DNA of 64,000 nt. Source: Maritimibacter sp. HL-12. Its GTDB lineage: Bacteria > Pseudomonadota > Alphaproteobacteria > Rhodobacterales > Rhodobacteraceae. Below, in pieces: positions 25,841 through 34,485 of this stretch. A program made the position numbers and the translations under genes. The notes beneath the pieces were generated by a model. The model saw only the letters and a program-made list of their open reading frames with translations, was not told the origin of the DNA and did not search any database. How positions within the stretch are numbered: the stretch's first letter is position 1; every line of letters starts with the position of its first letter. The stretch spans positions 2,660,122 to 2,724,121 of the forward strand of contig NZ_FXBQ01000001.1 of assembly GCF_900177545.1 (NCBI RefSeq), given 5' to 3'.

Positions 25841-26971
25841 ATGACCGCGCTGCGCACCGATATCGACCCCGACGGGCTTCTGGAATTCTCGGTGGTCTTC
25901 ACCGACCGTTCGCTCAACCACATGTCGGCGACCTTCCAGCAAGTGATGCGCGATATCTCGGGCACCCTGAAGGAGGTCTACAACGCCGAGGCGGTGGCGC
26001 TGGTCCCGGGCGGGGGCACCTATGCGATGGAAGCGGTGGCGCGGCAACTGGCCACGGCCAAGCGCGCGATGGTGATCCGCAACGGCTTTTTCTCGTACCG
26101 CTGGAGCCAGATCTTCGAGATGGGCGGGATCCCGGCGGAGGAAACCGTGTTGATGGCCCGGCGCGTGGGCAATGCGGCCACCGCGCCCTTCGCGCCCGCG
26201 CCGATCGACGAGGTCGTGGCGAGGATTCACGATGAGCGCCCCGAGGTTGTCTTTGCCCCGCATGTCGAAACCTCCAGCGGCATGATCCTGCCCGACGATT
26301 ACATCGAGGCGGTCACCCGGGCGGTGCACGAGGAGGGCGGACTCTTCGTGCTCGACTGCATCGCCTCGGGCACGGCTTGGGTCGACATGAAGGCGCGCGG
26401 TGTCGACGTGTTGATCTCGGCACCGCAAAAGGGCTGGTCGGCGCAACCCTCGGCGGGGCTGGTGATGATGAACGCCCGCGCCCGGGATGTGGTGAAGGCG
26501 TCGCAATCCACCTCCTTTGCCGTCGACCTCGGCAAGTGGCTCGCGATCATGGAAGCCTACGAGAACGGCGGCCATGCCTATCACGCGACGATGCCCACCG
26601 ACGCGCTGCGTGCCTTCCGTGATGTCATGCTGGAGACGAAGGAATATGGCTTCGACAAGCTTGCCGAGGCGCAATGGGAACAGGGCCGCCGGGTGCGCGC
26701 GGCGCTGAAGGCGCGTGGCATCAGGTCGGTCGCCGCCGAAGGCTTCGAGGCGCCCGGCGTGGTGGTGTCCTATACCGACGACCCGGAGGTGCAGGCTGGC
26801 CGGGCCTTCGCCGCGCTGGGATTGCAGATCGCCGCCGGGGTGCCGCTGATGGTGGGAGAGGGCGACGATTACCGCAGCTTCCGCCTCGGCCTTTTCGGCC
26901 TCGACAAGCTCTATGATGTCGAGGCGAGCGTGGCCCGCCTTGAGGCCGCGCTCGACAAGGTGTTCGGCTGA
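25841..26971 (+). CDS. Class V aminotransferase (alanine/serine-glyoxylate type)
   Basis: 376-residue PLP enzyme. VPGGGTYAMEAVARQL is the PLP-phosphate region, HVETSSGMILPDDYI and LDCIASGTAWVDM follow, and SAPQKGWSAQPSAG carries the Schiff-base lysine (about Lys197). The family transfers amino groups from alanine, serine or aminoethylphosphonate-like donors to glyoxylate or related acceptors; the exact substrate is open. GGAGG five bases before ATG 25841 sets the start. A much longer open frame from 24938 is antisense to the membrane protein gene and is ignored. Confidence 0.88.
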   Translation: MTALRTDIDPDGLLEFSVVFTDRSLNHMSATFQQVMRDISGTLKEVYNAEAVALVPGGGTYAMEAVARQLATAKRAMVIRNGFFSYRWSQIFEMGGIPAEETVLMARRVGNAATAPFAPAPIDEVVARIHDERPEVVFAPHVETSSGMILPDDYIEAVTRAVHEEGGLFVLDCIASGTAWVDMKARGVDVLISAPQKGWSAQPSAGLVMMNARARDVVKASQSTSFAVDLGKWLAIMEAYENGGHAYHATMPTDALRAFRDVMLETKEYGFDKLAEAQWEQGRRVRAALKARGIRSVAAEGFEAPGVVVSYTDDPEVQAGRAFAALGLQIAAGVPLMVGEGDDYRSFRLGLFGLDKLYDVEASVARLEAALDKVFG

Positions 26972-26989
26972 AGTGGTTTCGGCTGAGCG

Positions 26990-27199
26990 TTACTTGCCGA
27001 CGGAGATGGTGATCAGCACGATGTAGATCACCGGCACGAGCGCGACCATCACCATGGTGATCCCGGCGACGCTGCCGAAGACGAAGCCGACGACAAGAGC
27101 GGCAACAAGGACAAGGGCGAGCAGGAAGGCCCAGATCTCGCCGGGGTTCGATTTGTCGCGACCCTTGGTGGCGGCTTCGATGTGAGTGTGTTCGGTCAT
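26990..27199 (-). CDS. Small membrane protein, 69 residues
   Basis: A charged N-terminus (MTEHTHIEAATKGRDKSNPGE) is followed by two hydrophobic helices, about 23-43 and 45-66. No family recognised. GGAGGAG is well placed before ATG 27199 and lies in the loop of an 8-bp hairpin. It converges with the aminotransferase gene. Confidence 0.7.
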   Translation of the reverse strand: MTEHTHIEAATKGRDKSNPGEIWAFLLALVLVAALVVGFVFGSVAGITMVMVALVPVIYIVLITISVGK

Positions 27200-27200
27200 G

Positions 27201-27230
27201 AGCGCGTCTCCTCCTGAAGTGTGACGCGCT
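27201..27230 (-). promoter_or_regulatory. Hairpin enclosing the ribosome-binding site
   Basis: AGCGCGTC and GACGCGCT, 8 bp, enclose a 14-base loop that contains the GGAGGAG site; the hairpin ends one base before ATG 27199. It could expose or mask the site depending on conditions. Confidence 0.45.
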
Positions 27231-27358
27231 TTCTGGACCATATATCTGGTTATCCAAATGTGGCAATACGCCACGCTTCCCGCTGTCTGGCGATGCGACC
27301 AGGCAGGCACCGGGGGCAGACGACTTGCGTCATCCTGCCCGAAGCAGGCGGTGGTTTC

Positions 27359-27442
27359 TCAGCGACCGACCGACACGAGCATCATGACAATGAACATGAC
27401 CAGGGTGAACGCGAGCATTGCCAGAACGAGCGCAGACAACAT
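27359..27442 (-). CDS. Candidate 27-residue hydrophobic small protein
   Basis: ATG 27442 is preceded by GTGAGGAG at nine bases. The product is a single hydrophobic helix, starting MLSALVLAMLAFTLVMFIVM and ending VGR. Length and composition resemble membrane micropeptides. No homologue recognised, and it could also be a leader peptide for the 69-residue gene 160 bases downstream. Confidence 0.45.
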   Translation of the reverse strand: MLSALVLAMLAFTLVMFIVMMLVSVGR

Positions 27443-27538
27443 GGGGCAGAACTCCTCACGGGTAGAATGAAGCGCGTCTCGCCACCAGCATAGCGCGAGG
27501 AGCACGGCTTTGGGAAGGCCTCGAACGCCGCAGGCGGC

Positions 27539-28738
27539 TCAGCGTGGGCCGAGGCCTGCCCGCATCACGCCCTTGCGCACCGGGGCAATGCCATGCACCG
27601 CCTTCAGCCCGGCGAGGCGCACCGCCTGCACCGCGGCCTCGCCGGAGCGGGCGACCCGGTTGAACGCGTCGATCACCCGTGCGCGCGCGGCGATATCGGG
27701 CTTGCGGGCGGCCTCGAAGGCTTTGAGCACGGCGGGTGCCCCGGGATCGGCAGGCGATTCCACCGCCGCCCCGACCAGCGCGATGATGTCGTTGAGCGAG
27801 GTGTTCAGCCCCTGGGCCCCGATCGGCGGCAGCGCATGGGCCGCTTCGCCCACCACCGCCACGCGGCCTTCGGCAAGCTGTTTCGCGGTCTGGGTGATGA
27901 TCGGCCAGATCGAACGGCGGCCTTCGAGGTGCATCCAGCCCAGCAGGCCGGTGGAGCGGGTGAACATCACCTCCTCGAAAGCGGGCACGGCCATTTCCAT
28001 GAGGTCGACCGCGCGGGGGCCGAAATTCATCCAGACGATCGCCGAGGCGTGCTTGCCGCCGATATCGGGCAGCGGCACGATGGTGAAGGGGCCGCCCTCG
28101 TTGTAGATCTCGGTAGAGATATTGTCGTGCGGCAGGTCGTGGGTGACGGTGAAGGCGAGCGATTTCTGCCCGTAGCGGGTGGTGGAAACCTCGATCCCGG
28201 CGGCTTCGCGCATCGGTGAGAACTTGCCGTCGGCGGCGATGGCGAGCCGCGCGCGCACGCGATCGCGGTTGTCGAGGCCGATGATCACTTCGCCGCTGCG
28301 CTGCACAAGGCTCTTGAAGCCGGTGCCGTAGAGCGCGGTGATGCCGGGGGCGTCTTGCAGGTAGTGCCAGAGCTCGCGGCGCACCACCCAGTTCATCAGG
28401 TTCCAGCCAAAGGGCTCGGTGCCCATGTCGGAGGCCGCGAAGGTGCGCCGGTCGCGCACGATGGGAGGCCAGCCGGTGGTGTCGATCACCGCGAGGCTTG
28501 CGAGTGGCATCGAATGGGGTTCGAGCAAGGGCCAGAGGCCGCAGGCCTCGAACAGGGCCCGCGCGGGCCGCAGAAAGGCGGTGGACCGCAGATCGGAGCC
28601 GTCGAGGTCGGCCTCGGTGACCGGTGCCACCGGATCGGCCATGACCACCGAGAAGCCGCGCGCGGCAAAGACGGCGGCCGCCACCTGGCCTGCAATCCCG
28701 CCGCCGGAGATGAAGATGTCAGCCTCGTGCGTCGTCAT
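27539..28738 (-). CDS. UbiH/VisC-family FAD hydroxylase (ubiquinone biosynthesis)
   Basis: 399-residue flavoprotein monooxygenase. The N-terminal FAD motif is ISGGGIAGQVAAAVFAARG (residues 10-28). A central DG-type motif (AIAADGKFSPMREAAGI) and the C-terminal VAVVGEAAHALPPIGAQGLN box are diagnostic for UbiH/UbiF/UbiL hydroxylases that modify the quinone ring. Which ring position it hydroxylates cannot be read from the sequence. ATG 28738 lies two bases after the stop of the HAD gene, so the pair forms an operon; the much longer open frame to 29806 overlaps that gene. Confidence 0.9.
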   Translation of the reverse strand: MTTHEADIFISGGGIAGQVAAAVFAARGFSVVMADPVAPVTEADLDGSDLRSTAFLRPARALFEACGLWPLLEPHSMPLASLAVIDTTGWPPIVRDRRTFAASDMGTEPFGWNLMNWVVRRELWHYLQDAPGITALYGTGFKSLVQRSGEVIIGLDNRDRVRARLAIAADGKFSPMREAAGIEVSTTRYGQKSLAFTVTHDLPHDNISTEIYNEGGPFTIVPLPDIGGKHASAIVWMNFGPRAVDLMEMAVPAFEEVMFTRSTGLLGWMHLEGRRSIWPIITQTAKQLAEGRVAVVGEAAHALPPIGAQGLNTSLNDIIALVGAAVESPADPGAPAVLKAFEAARKPDIAARARVIDAFNRVARSGEAAVQAVRLAGLKAVHGIAPVRKGVMRAGLGPR

Positions 28739-28740
28739 GT

Positions 28741-29424
28741 TCAGTCCCTGCTTTCGGTGCCAATCGCCGGGAAGGGGTCGTTCATGACCTGCGACAGAAA
28801 GCCCGGCAGATTGTCGGTGTGATAATGAATGTGATCGTTGGGCGCTGCCTCGGGCGCGACGTGCACGGTGCGCATCCCCATCGCGTGGGGCACCGCGAGG
28901 TTGCGCGGATCGTCCTCGAACATCGCCGCCGCCAGCGGGTCGAGCCCGTCGGCGGCAAACACCGTCTCGAAGGCCTCGCGGGCGGGCTTGGGATGGAACC
29001 GCGCCTCTTCCACGCCGTAGATCGCATCGAACAGGCCCGACAACCCGCGCGCCTCGATCACCCGCTCGGCATAGGGCACCGTGGCGTTGGTGTAGACGAT
29101 CCGTCGTCCCGGAAGATCGCCGATCCGCGCGGCGAGATCGGGATCTGGCCGCAGCGGGGCGAAGGAGATGTCGTGCACCTCGACGAGATAGGGGCCGGGA
29201 TCGACCCCGTGCTCGATCATCAGTCCGGCCAGCGTTGTGCCATATGTGCGCCAGTAGTGGTTCCGCAGGCGGTCGGCCTCGGCATGGTCCACGCCGAGCG
29301 CCGCCATTACCCAGTCCGTCATCCGCTTCTCGATCTGGCTGAACAGATTGGCGGAGGGCGGGTAGAGCGTGTTGTCGAGGTCGAAGACCCAGGTGGTGAC
29401 ATGTGAGAAACGTTGGCGCAGCAT
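28741..29424 (-). CDS. HAD-family pyrimidine 5'-nucleotidase
   Basis: 227 residues. FDLDNTLYP (about 14-22) provides the nucleophile Asp15 and acid Asp17. YTNA is motif II, HPKP the motif III lysine region and FEDDPRNL the metal-binding acidic motif. The DLDNTLYP variant with this length is typical of the PpnN/SDT1-like pyrimidine nucleotidases of proteobacteria. It dephosphorylates nucleotide or phosphorylated metabolite substrates in the cytoplasm. Upstream partner of the UbiH-type gene. Confidence 0.85.
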   Translation of the reverse strand: MLRQRFSHVTTWVFDLDNTLYPPSANLFSQIEKRMTDWVMAALGVDHAEADRLRNHYWRTYGTTLAGLMIEHGVDPGPYLVEVHDISFAPLRPDPDLAARIGDLPGRRIVYTNATVPYAERVIEARGLSGLFDAIYGVEEARFHPKPAREAFETVFAADGLDPLAAAMFEDDPRNLAVPHAMGMRTVHVAPEAAPNDHIHYHTDNLPGFLSQVMNDPFPAIGTESRD

Positions 29425-29501
29425 GGCGCGACCCTACGCCGGTGCTCGACTGCGGGCAATGGGGCAGGGCAGCGGTGGCGCGGTTCGCGACCCCGCGGCA
29501 T

Positions 29502-29534
29502 GAAAAACCCCCCGCACGCGCAAGGCGGCGGGGG
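29502..29534 (-). terminator. Rho-independent terminator after znuA
   Basis: On the minus strand, 29534-29528 pairs with 29515-29509 (7 bp, mostly G-C) and a run of T follows. It lies about 90 bases after the znuA stop codon. Confidence 0.8.
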
Positions 29535-29625
29535 TGAGGTCTGGTCTGCGTCGGCGAAAGGTCGGCAAATCGTATGGCACGACGTATGGCAAAGCCCCCC
29601 GCCCGCCCGGCTTCAGGGCGCGGTC

Positions 29626-30636
29626 CTAGTCCTGCGCAAGGCACCCGGCGATCGCGTCGGCGGCGGCCGTCAGGGTGGCGGCGTAATGGCCCGGCCCGAT
29701 CTCCTGCAACGCGCCGGTGGGATCGAGCAGGCCGATGCGCAGGCCGGTTTCGCCAGCGATGGCGTTGAGCAGCGCCGGGTCGTAGGCGGGCTCCGCGAAG
29801 GCGCATTCGACGCCGTGCTCGGAGATGATCTCGCGCAGCCCGGCGAGGGCCGCGGCCGACGGCGTCGAGGCGTCGCCCGGGCGCACGGTGCCGGCGATCT
29901 CGAAGCCGAAGCGGTCGGCGAAATAGCCCCAGGCGGCGTGGAAGGTCACGATCTCCGCACCTTGATGCGGGGCGAGGCGGGCTTCGATCGAAGCCGCGAG
30001 TTCGTCGAGACCGGCGACAGCCTGCTCGGCGTTGGCGCGGTAGGTTGCGGCGTTTTCAGGATCGCGCGCGGCGAGGTCTTCGGCGAAGGCGGGCAGCCAG
30101 GCGCGGGCGTTGTCGATCGAGGTCCACAGGTGCGGGTCGTCGTCGCCGTGCTCGTGGCTGTCATCGCCGTGCTCATCCGCGTGGGCATGATCCTCCTCTC
30201 CGCCCTCGCCGTGGTCATCTTCGTGGTCGTGGCCGGACTCGTCGTGCGCGTGATCGTCGTGCTCGTGCGCGTGATCATCGTGCTCCTCCTCGGTCGCCGT
30301 CGGGCGCACGAAGGAGCGCAGCGTGGTGGCCGGGTGATCCATCAGCACGATCTGTTCATCCGCGCCAAGGCCGTCGAGCGCGCGCGCCAGCCATGGGCTG
30401 AGTTCCGGCCCGACCCAGACCACGAGATCGGCGTCCGAGAGCATCCGCGCCTGGCTCGGGCGCAGTTGCACCGAATGTGGGTCGGACCCTTGTTCGAGCA
30501 GGAGGTCGGGGGTGCCGACGCCCGCCATCACTTGCGAGACGAGCGCGTGCACCGGAGCGATATCGACGACGACCTTTGGCGCGTCGGCGAAGGCGGGCAG
30601 GGCGGCGAGGGAAAGGATTGCGGAGAGACGGAACAT
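29626..30636 (-). CDS. znuA: Zinc ABC transporter substrate-binding protein
   Basis: 336 residues with a signal peptide (MFRLSAILSLAALPAFA). It is a cluster A-I metal-binding protein with HALVSQVMAGV near the first zinc ligand. A His/Asp/Glu-rich loop spans about residues 115-168, as in ZnuA proteins that capture zinc. It delivers periplasmic Zn2+ to ZnuB/ZnuC. Divergent from zur-znuC-znuB across an 83-base region with Zur-box-like repeats. The start is the first ATG that gives a signal peptide; the frame extends upstream into the control region. Confidence 0.95.
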   Translation of the reverse strand: MFRLSAILSLAALPAFADAPKVVVDIAPVHALVSQVMAGVGTPDLLLEQGSDPHSVQLRPSQARMLSDADLVVWVGPELSPWLARALDGLGADEQIVLMDHPATTLRSFVRPTATEEEHDDHAHEHDDHAHDESGHDHEDDHGEGGEEDHAHADEHGDDSHEHGDDDPHLWTSIDNARAWLPAFAEDLAARDPENAATYRANAEQAVAGLDELAASIEARLAPHQGAEIVTFHAAWGYFADRFGFEIAGTVRPGDASTPSAAALAGLREIISEHGVECAFAEPAYDPALLNAIAGETGLRIGLLDPTGALQEIGPGHYAATLTAAADAIAGCLAQD

Positions 30637-30659
30637 GGGGCACCTTGTCCTGAGTTGCG

Positions 30660-30698
30660 GTTGTGTTATATTATCACAACGCAAGGTGATAACATCAC
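30660..30698. promoter_or_regulatory. Two Zur-box-like inverted repeats in the znuA/zur intergenic region
   Basis: 30660-30680 has GTTGTG and CACAAC arms around an AT-rich centre. 30686-30698 is GTGAT-AAC-ATCAC. Both fill the divergent region between znuA and zur. Zinc-bound Zur represses znu genes in alphaproteobacteria, so one or both are probable operators. Confidence 0.65.
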
Positions 30699-30719
30699 AA
30701 AACAGGATCTGCAAGCGCC

Positions 30720-31211
30720 ATGTCTTCCCCCGATCCCGCCCGCGCATTCGCGCCGCACGATCACAGCCGCTGCGCCAGCGAGGCGATGGCCCAGGCCGAG
30801 GCACTTTGCACGGCGTCGGGTGCGCGGCTCACCCCGGTGCGCCGCCGGGTGCTTGAAATCCTGCTCGAAGAACACCGGGCGCTGGGGGCTTATGACGTGC
30901 TCGAACGGCTTGCAACCGAGGGTTTCGGCCACCAGCCGCCGGTGGCCTACCGGGCGCTTGATTTTCTTGTCGAACAAGGGCTTGCGCATCGCATACGCCG
31001 GCTCAACGCCTTTACCGCCTGCACCCATCCCGGCGATACCCACGCGCCCGTCTTCCTGATCTGCGATGATTGCGGCGCGGTGGCCGAGGCACCGGGCAAG
31101 GCGGTGCGCGCAACGCTGGAGGACGCGGCGGCGGGCATCGGCTTTACCGTCGAGCGAGTGAATGTCGAAGCGCTCGGGCTCTGCCCCGGGTGCCGCGAGG
31201 CGCGGCCATGA
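30720..31211 (+). CDS. zur: Fur-family zinc uptake regulator
   Basis: 163 residues with a Fur-type winged helix (RLTPVRRRVLEILLEEHRALGAYDVL) and a dimerisation domain with structural zinc cysteines CDDC (115-118) and CPGC (155-158). The Cys/His-rich N-terminal stretch (HDHSRC) is common in alphaproteobacterial Zur. It represses zinc uptake genes when zinc is plentiful. Its stop overlaps the znuC start (ATGA), so zur, znuC and znuB form one operon. The ribosome-binding site is weak, but the conserved N-terminus supports this ATG. Confidence 0.93.
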   Translation: MSSPDPARAFAPHDHSRCASEAMAQAEALCTASGARLTPVRRRVLEILLEEHRALGAYDVLERLATEGFGHQPPVAYRALDFLVEQGLAHRIRRLNAFTACTHPGDTHAPVFLICDDCGAVAEAPGKAVRATLEDAAAGIGFTVERVNVEALGLCPGCREARP

Positions 31212-31966
31212 GCCTTCTCGCAGCCGAAAACCTGCATGTTTCCTATGGCGGTGCGGCGGTGCTCGAGGGCGTAAGCGTGGCGATCGAACCGGGCGAGATC
31301 GTCACCCTCGTCGGCCCCAACGGCTCGGGCAAATCGACGCTGGTCAAGGCTATGCTCGGGGTGATCTCGCCCGACCGCGGGCAGGTGGTCCGCTCGAGGG
31401 GGTTGCGCATCGGCTACGTGCCGCAGCGCCTGCATATCGACGCCAACCTGCCGATGACAGTGGCGCGCTTCCTTTCCCTGCCCACGCGCCAGTCGGACGC
31501 GAGCGTTTCCGCCGCGCTTGACCGCGTGGGCGTGCCCGGTTTGGAGAACCGGCAGATGACGGCGCTTTCCGGCGGGCAGTTCCAGCGCGTGCTGCTGGCG
31601 CGCGCGCTGCTGACCGATCCGCAGATCCTTGTGCTGGACGAGCCCACGCAAGGGCTGGACCAACCCGGCGAGGCGGCGTTCTACGAGTTGCTGGAGGCGG
31701 TGCGGCGCGAAACCGGGGTGGCGGTGTTCATGGTCAGCCACGATCTGCACGTGGTGATGAGCGCCTCCGACCGGGTGGTTTGCCTCAACCGCCACATCTG
31801 TTGCCAGGGCACGCCGAAGGTGGTGAGCGCGGCGCCGGAATACCGCGCGCTCTTCGGCCATGGCACCCACGGCGCGCTCGCGCTCTACCAGCACGATCAC
31901 GACCATAGCCATGACCACGATCATGGCCCCGCGCAAGCCGATTATCATGGGGGCGGCCATGCTTGA
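31208..31966 (+). CDS. znuC: Zinc ABC transporter ATP-binding protein
   Basis: 252 residues. Walker A GPNGSGKST (36-44), signature LSGGQ (about 120-124), Walker B ILVLDEP and the switch histidine in MVSHDLH. A His-rich C-terminal tail (YQHDHDHSHDHDHG) is characteristic of ZnuC. It energises zinc uptake. It begins inside the zur stop codon and its 3' end overlaps znuB by eight bases. Confidence 0.95.
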   Translation: MSLLAAENLHVSYGGAAVLEGVSVAIEPGEIVTLVGPNGSGKSTLVKAMLGVISPDRGQVVRSRGLRIGYVPQRLHIDANLPMTVARFLSLPTRQSDASVSAALDRVGVPGLENRQMTALSGGQFQRVLLARALLTDPQILVLDEPTQGLDQPGEAAFYELLEAVRRETGVAVFMVSHDLHVVMSASDRVVCLNRHICCQGTPKVVSAAPEYRALFGHGTHGALALYQHDHDHSHDHDHGPAQADYHGGGHA

Positions 31967-32750
31967 CGATTTCCTTGTGCGCGCGGCGATCGCCGGGGTC
32001 GGCGTGGCGCTGGCGGCGGGGCCGCTGGGCAGTTTCGTGATCTGGCGGCGGATGGCCTATTTCGGCGACGCCACGGCCCATGCGGCGATCCTCGGCGTGG
32101 CGCTGGCGCTGATCCTGTCGATCCCGATCACGCTGGGCACCTTGCTGATCGCCCTCGCGATGGCGGCGACGGTGAGCTGGCTTGCCGCGCGCGGTCACGC
32201 GATGGATGCCACGCTCGGCGTGCTTGCCCATTCCGCCCTCGCGCTGGGGCTGGTGGCGATCTCCTTCGTGCCCGCGGTGCGGGTCGATCTCTCGGCCTTC
32301 CTGTTTGGCGATATCCTCGCGGTCGGCAAGACCGATCTCGCGGTGATCTGGGCCGGGGCGCTGCTTGTCGTGGGTCTGCTCGTCTGGCGCTGGGCGCGGC
32401 TGCTCACCGCCACGCTGTCGCGCGAACTGGCCGCCGCCTCGGGGATCGACCCCGACCGCGAGGGGCTGGTGCTGACGCTGGCGCTCGCGGTGGTGGTGGC
32501 GGTGGCGCTGAAGGTGGTTGGGGCGCTGCTGATCGCGGCGATGCTGATTATTCCCGCCGCCGCTGCGCGTGGCCTTGCGCGCACCCCCGAGGGCATGGCG
32601 ATGGGCGCGGTGGGGATCGGTGCAACCTCGGCGCTGGCGGGGCTGGGGGCCTCGTGGCAATTCGATACCCCGGCCGGCCCGAGCATCGTCACCGCCGCCG
32701 CTGCGGTGTTTCTGGTCGTGGCGGTTTTCGGCCGGCTGCGGCGCGGCTGA
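31959..32750 (+). CDS. znuB: Zinc ABC transporter permease
   Basis: 263 residues with about eight hydrophobic helices, ABC-3 permease family. Motifs include MAYFGDATAHAAILGVALA, HSALALGLVAISFVP and GALLIAAMLIIPAAAARGLA. ATG 31959 has GGGGG upstream and overlaps the end of znuC; an ATG 12 bases earlier is also possible. It is the membrane channel partner of ZnuA and ZnuC. Confidence 0.93.
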   Translation: MLDDFLVRAAIAGVGVALAAGPLGSFVIWRRMAYFGDATAHAAILGVALALILSIPITLGTLLIALAMAATVSWLAARGHAMDATLGVLAHSALALGLVAISFVPAVRVDLSAFLFGDILAVGKTDLAVIWAGALLVVGLLVWRWARLLTATLSRELAAASGIDPDREGLVLTLALAVVVAVALKVVGALLIAAMLIIPAAAARGLARTPEGMAMGAVGIGATSALAGLGASWQFDTPAGPSIVTAAAAVFLVVAVFGRLRRG

Positions 32751-32756
32751 CCGGCC

Positions 32757-33686
32757 TCAGCCCAGCACCGTGAGCCAGCCCCAGGCGGTGAGAATCGACG
32801 CTGCCGTGCCAACCAGCACCGCCGTTGCCGTCACCCGCTTGGCGACGCCATACATCGAGGCAAAGACGTAGGCGTTGACCCCCGGTGCCATCGCCGCCAT
32901 CAGCACCGAGGAACGGATCGCGCCCTCAGGGATCGCGAAGGCGTGGCCAAGCCCCCAGGTGATCGCGGGATGCAGCAGCAGGGAAACGCCACTCACCCAG
33001 ATCACCAGGCGGATGTCGCCTTCGGGCCGGTAGGAGGCGAGGATTCCGCCGAGCGCAAAGAGCGCGGTCGGGATCGCCGCGCCCGCGACCATGTCGACCG
33101 CGCCCGCCATGGTCCCCGGCATGGTGAGGCCGGAGAGGTTCCAGAGCGCGCCGAGCACGATCCCGATCAGCATCGGGTTGCGGCTCATCGACCGGCTCAC
33201 CTGCATGACGGTGGCCCCGACGCTGCGACCTTCGGCCCGCACGATCTCCATCGCCGTGGTCGAGATCAGGTAGACGAAAGGCGCGTGGAAGGCGATGATT
33301 GCAAAGTTGTAGGCCAGGGCCTCGACGCCGTAGGCCCGTTCCGTGATCGGCAGGCCAAGCAGCCCGCCGTTCGAGAAGGCCGCGGCGAAGGCCACCGCCA
33401 CGCTGTCGGGCCATGGCCTGCGAAAGAGCAGCCGCGCGCCGAAAAGGCCTGCGAAAAACCCCACCACGACGCCGGTATAGAAGGCGGAGAGCATGAAGGG
33501 ATCGAAGGTTTCGCCAAGGTCCAGCCGCGAGATGCCGCGAAACAGAAGCACCGGGAAAGCGAAGCCCTGGGCAAAGCCCATCGCGCCCTCGAACAGGCTC
33601 TCGGGCGCGCCGAGCGCGCGGCGCGCAAGGTAGCCAAAGCCGATCACGATGAACACCGGCAGGATGACTTCGATCAGAACCGACAT
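32757..33686 (-). CDS. AEC-family (auxin efflux carrier) transporter
   Basis: 309 residues with two sets of five hydrophobic helices, characteristic of the AEC/MdcF transporter family (for example GFGYLARRALGAPESL and NPMLIGIVLGALWNLSGL). Substrates in this family include malonate, auxin and other organic anions; none can be assigned here. It starts one base after the stop of the MBL hydrolase gene, so it is probably the last gene of that operon. It converges with znuB with only six bases between. Confidence 0.85.
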   Translation of the reverse strand: MSVLIEVILPVFIVIGFGYLARRALGAPESLFEGAMGFAQGFAFPVLLFRGISRLDLGETFDPFMLSAFYTGVVVGFFAGLFGARLLFRRPWPDSVAVAFAAAFSNGGLLGLPITERAYGVEALAYNFAIIAFHAPFVYLISTTAMEIVRAEGRSVGATVMQVSRSMSRNPMLIGIVLGALWNLSGLTMPGTMAGAVDMVAGAAIPTALFALGGILASYRPEGDIRLVIWVSGVSLLLHPAITWGLGHAFAIPEGAIRSSVLMAAMAPGVNAYVFASMYGVAKRVTATAVLVGTAASILTAWGWLTVLG

Positions 33687-33687
33687 T

Positions 33688-34485
33688 TCAGAGGTCGTAG
33701 GAGATTGTCATCCCGTCATGGGCCGGGGTGATGTGATCGGGGGTCTCTGCCGCCACGGTGTCATAGTCGAGATCAATGTGCATGTTCGTGAGAACACCCC
33801 GTTTTGCACCGGATTGCTCGAGCCATTCCAGCGACTTGGCAAGATGCGCATGGGTCGGGTGCGGGGTGCGGCGCAGGGCGTCGATCACGAAGCAATCGAG
33901 CCCTTCGAGCAGCGGCCAGCTATCGGGTTTGATCTCGGAGACGTCCGGCAGGTAGGCCAGACCCTCGATCCGGAAGCCGAGCGAGTCGATGCTGCCGTGC
34001 TCCACCTCGAAGGGCACCAGACGGATCGTGCCGCCCGCGCCGTCGATTTCCAGCGGTCCGCGGATCGTGTGCAGATCGAGAATCGGCGGGTAGGACGAGC
34101 CCACCGGCTGCACGAAGGCGTAGCCGAAACGGGAGAGCAGCGCGTCCTGGGTGGCACCATCGGCCCAGACCGCAAGTCGGCGGCGGGTGTTGAACACGAC
34201 CTGGCGCAGATCGTCGATCCCGTGGACGTGGTCGGCGTGCGAATGGGTGTAGACCACCGCGTCGAGCTCGGCCACGCCCGCGTCGAGCAACTGGGTGCGC
34301 AGATCGGGTGAGGTGTCGATCAGCACCCGGGTGGTGCCCGCATCGGTTTCGCGCGTCACCAGCATCGAGCAGCGGCGGCGGGCGTTCTTCGGGTTGGCCG
34401 GGTCGCAATCGCCCCAGTCGCCGCCGATCCGGGGCACGCCGCCGGAGGAGCCGCAGCCCAGAATGGTGAAGCTGAGACGCGCCAT
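33688..34485 (-). CDS. Metallo-beta-lactamase-fold hydrolase, PhnP-like
   Basis: 265 residues. GCGSSGGVPRIGGDWG at the N-terminus and THSHADHVHGIDDLR (80-94) are the hallmarks of PhnP-like cyclic phosphodiesterases. LIDTSPDLR and a later DALRRTPHPTHAH segment add the other metal ligands. No other phn genes are nearby, and such orphan PhnP-like genes often follow tatD, as here, where the start codon overlaps the tatD stop (ATGA). A hydrolytic role on a phosphodiester is likely; the substrate is unknown. Confidence 0.88.
   Translation of the reverse strand: MARLSFTILGCGSSGGVPRIGGDWGDCDPANPKNARRRCSMLVTRETDAGTTRVLIDTSPDLRTQLLDAGVAELDAVVYTHSHADHVHGIDDLRQVVFNTRRRLAVWADGATQDALLSRFGYAFVQPVGSSYPPILDLHTIRGPLEIDGAGGTIRLVPFEVEHGSIDSLGFRIEGLAYLPDVSEIKPDSWPLLEGLDCFVIDALRRTPHPTHAHLAKSLEWLEQSGAKRGVLTNMHIDLDYDTVAAETPDHITPAHDGMTISYDL

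Larger units (their letters stand above)
27200..27538. other. 339-base spacer between the 69-residue membrane protein gene and the UbiH-type gene
   Basis: Contains a hairpin around the ribosome-binding site (27201-27230) and a 27-residue hydrophobic reading frame (27359-27442, minus strand). The remainder shows no convincing gene or RNA. Confidence 0.5.

Noticed and set aside
29413-31059. Long plus-strand frame with hydrophobic stretches over znuA
   Set aside because: Antisense of the His/Asp-rich znuA loop, which reads as Val/Ile; no family match and it overlaps znuA and zur.
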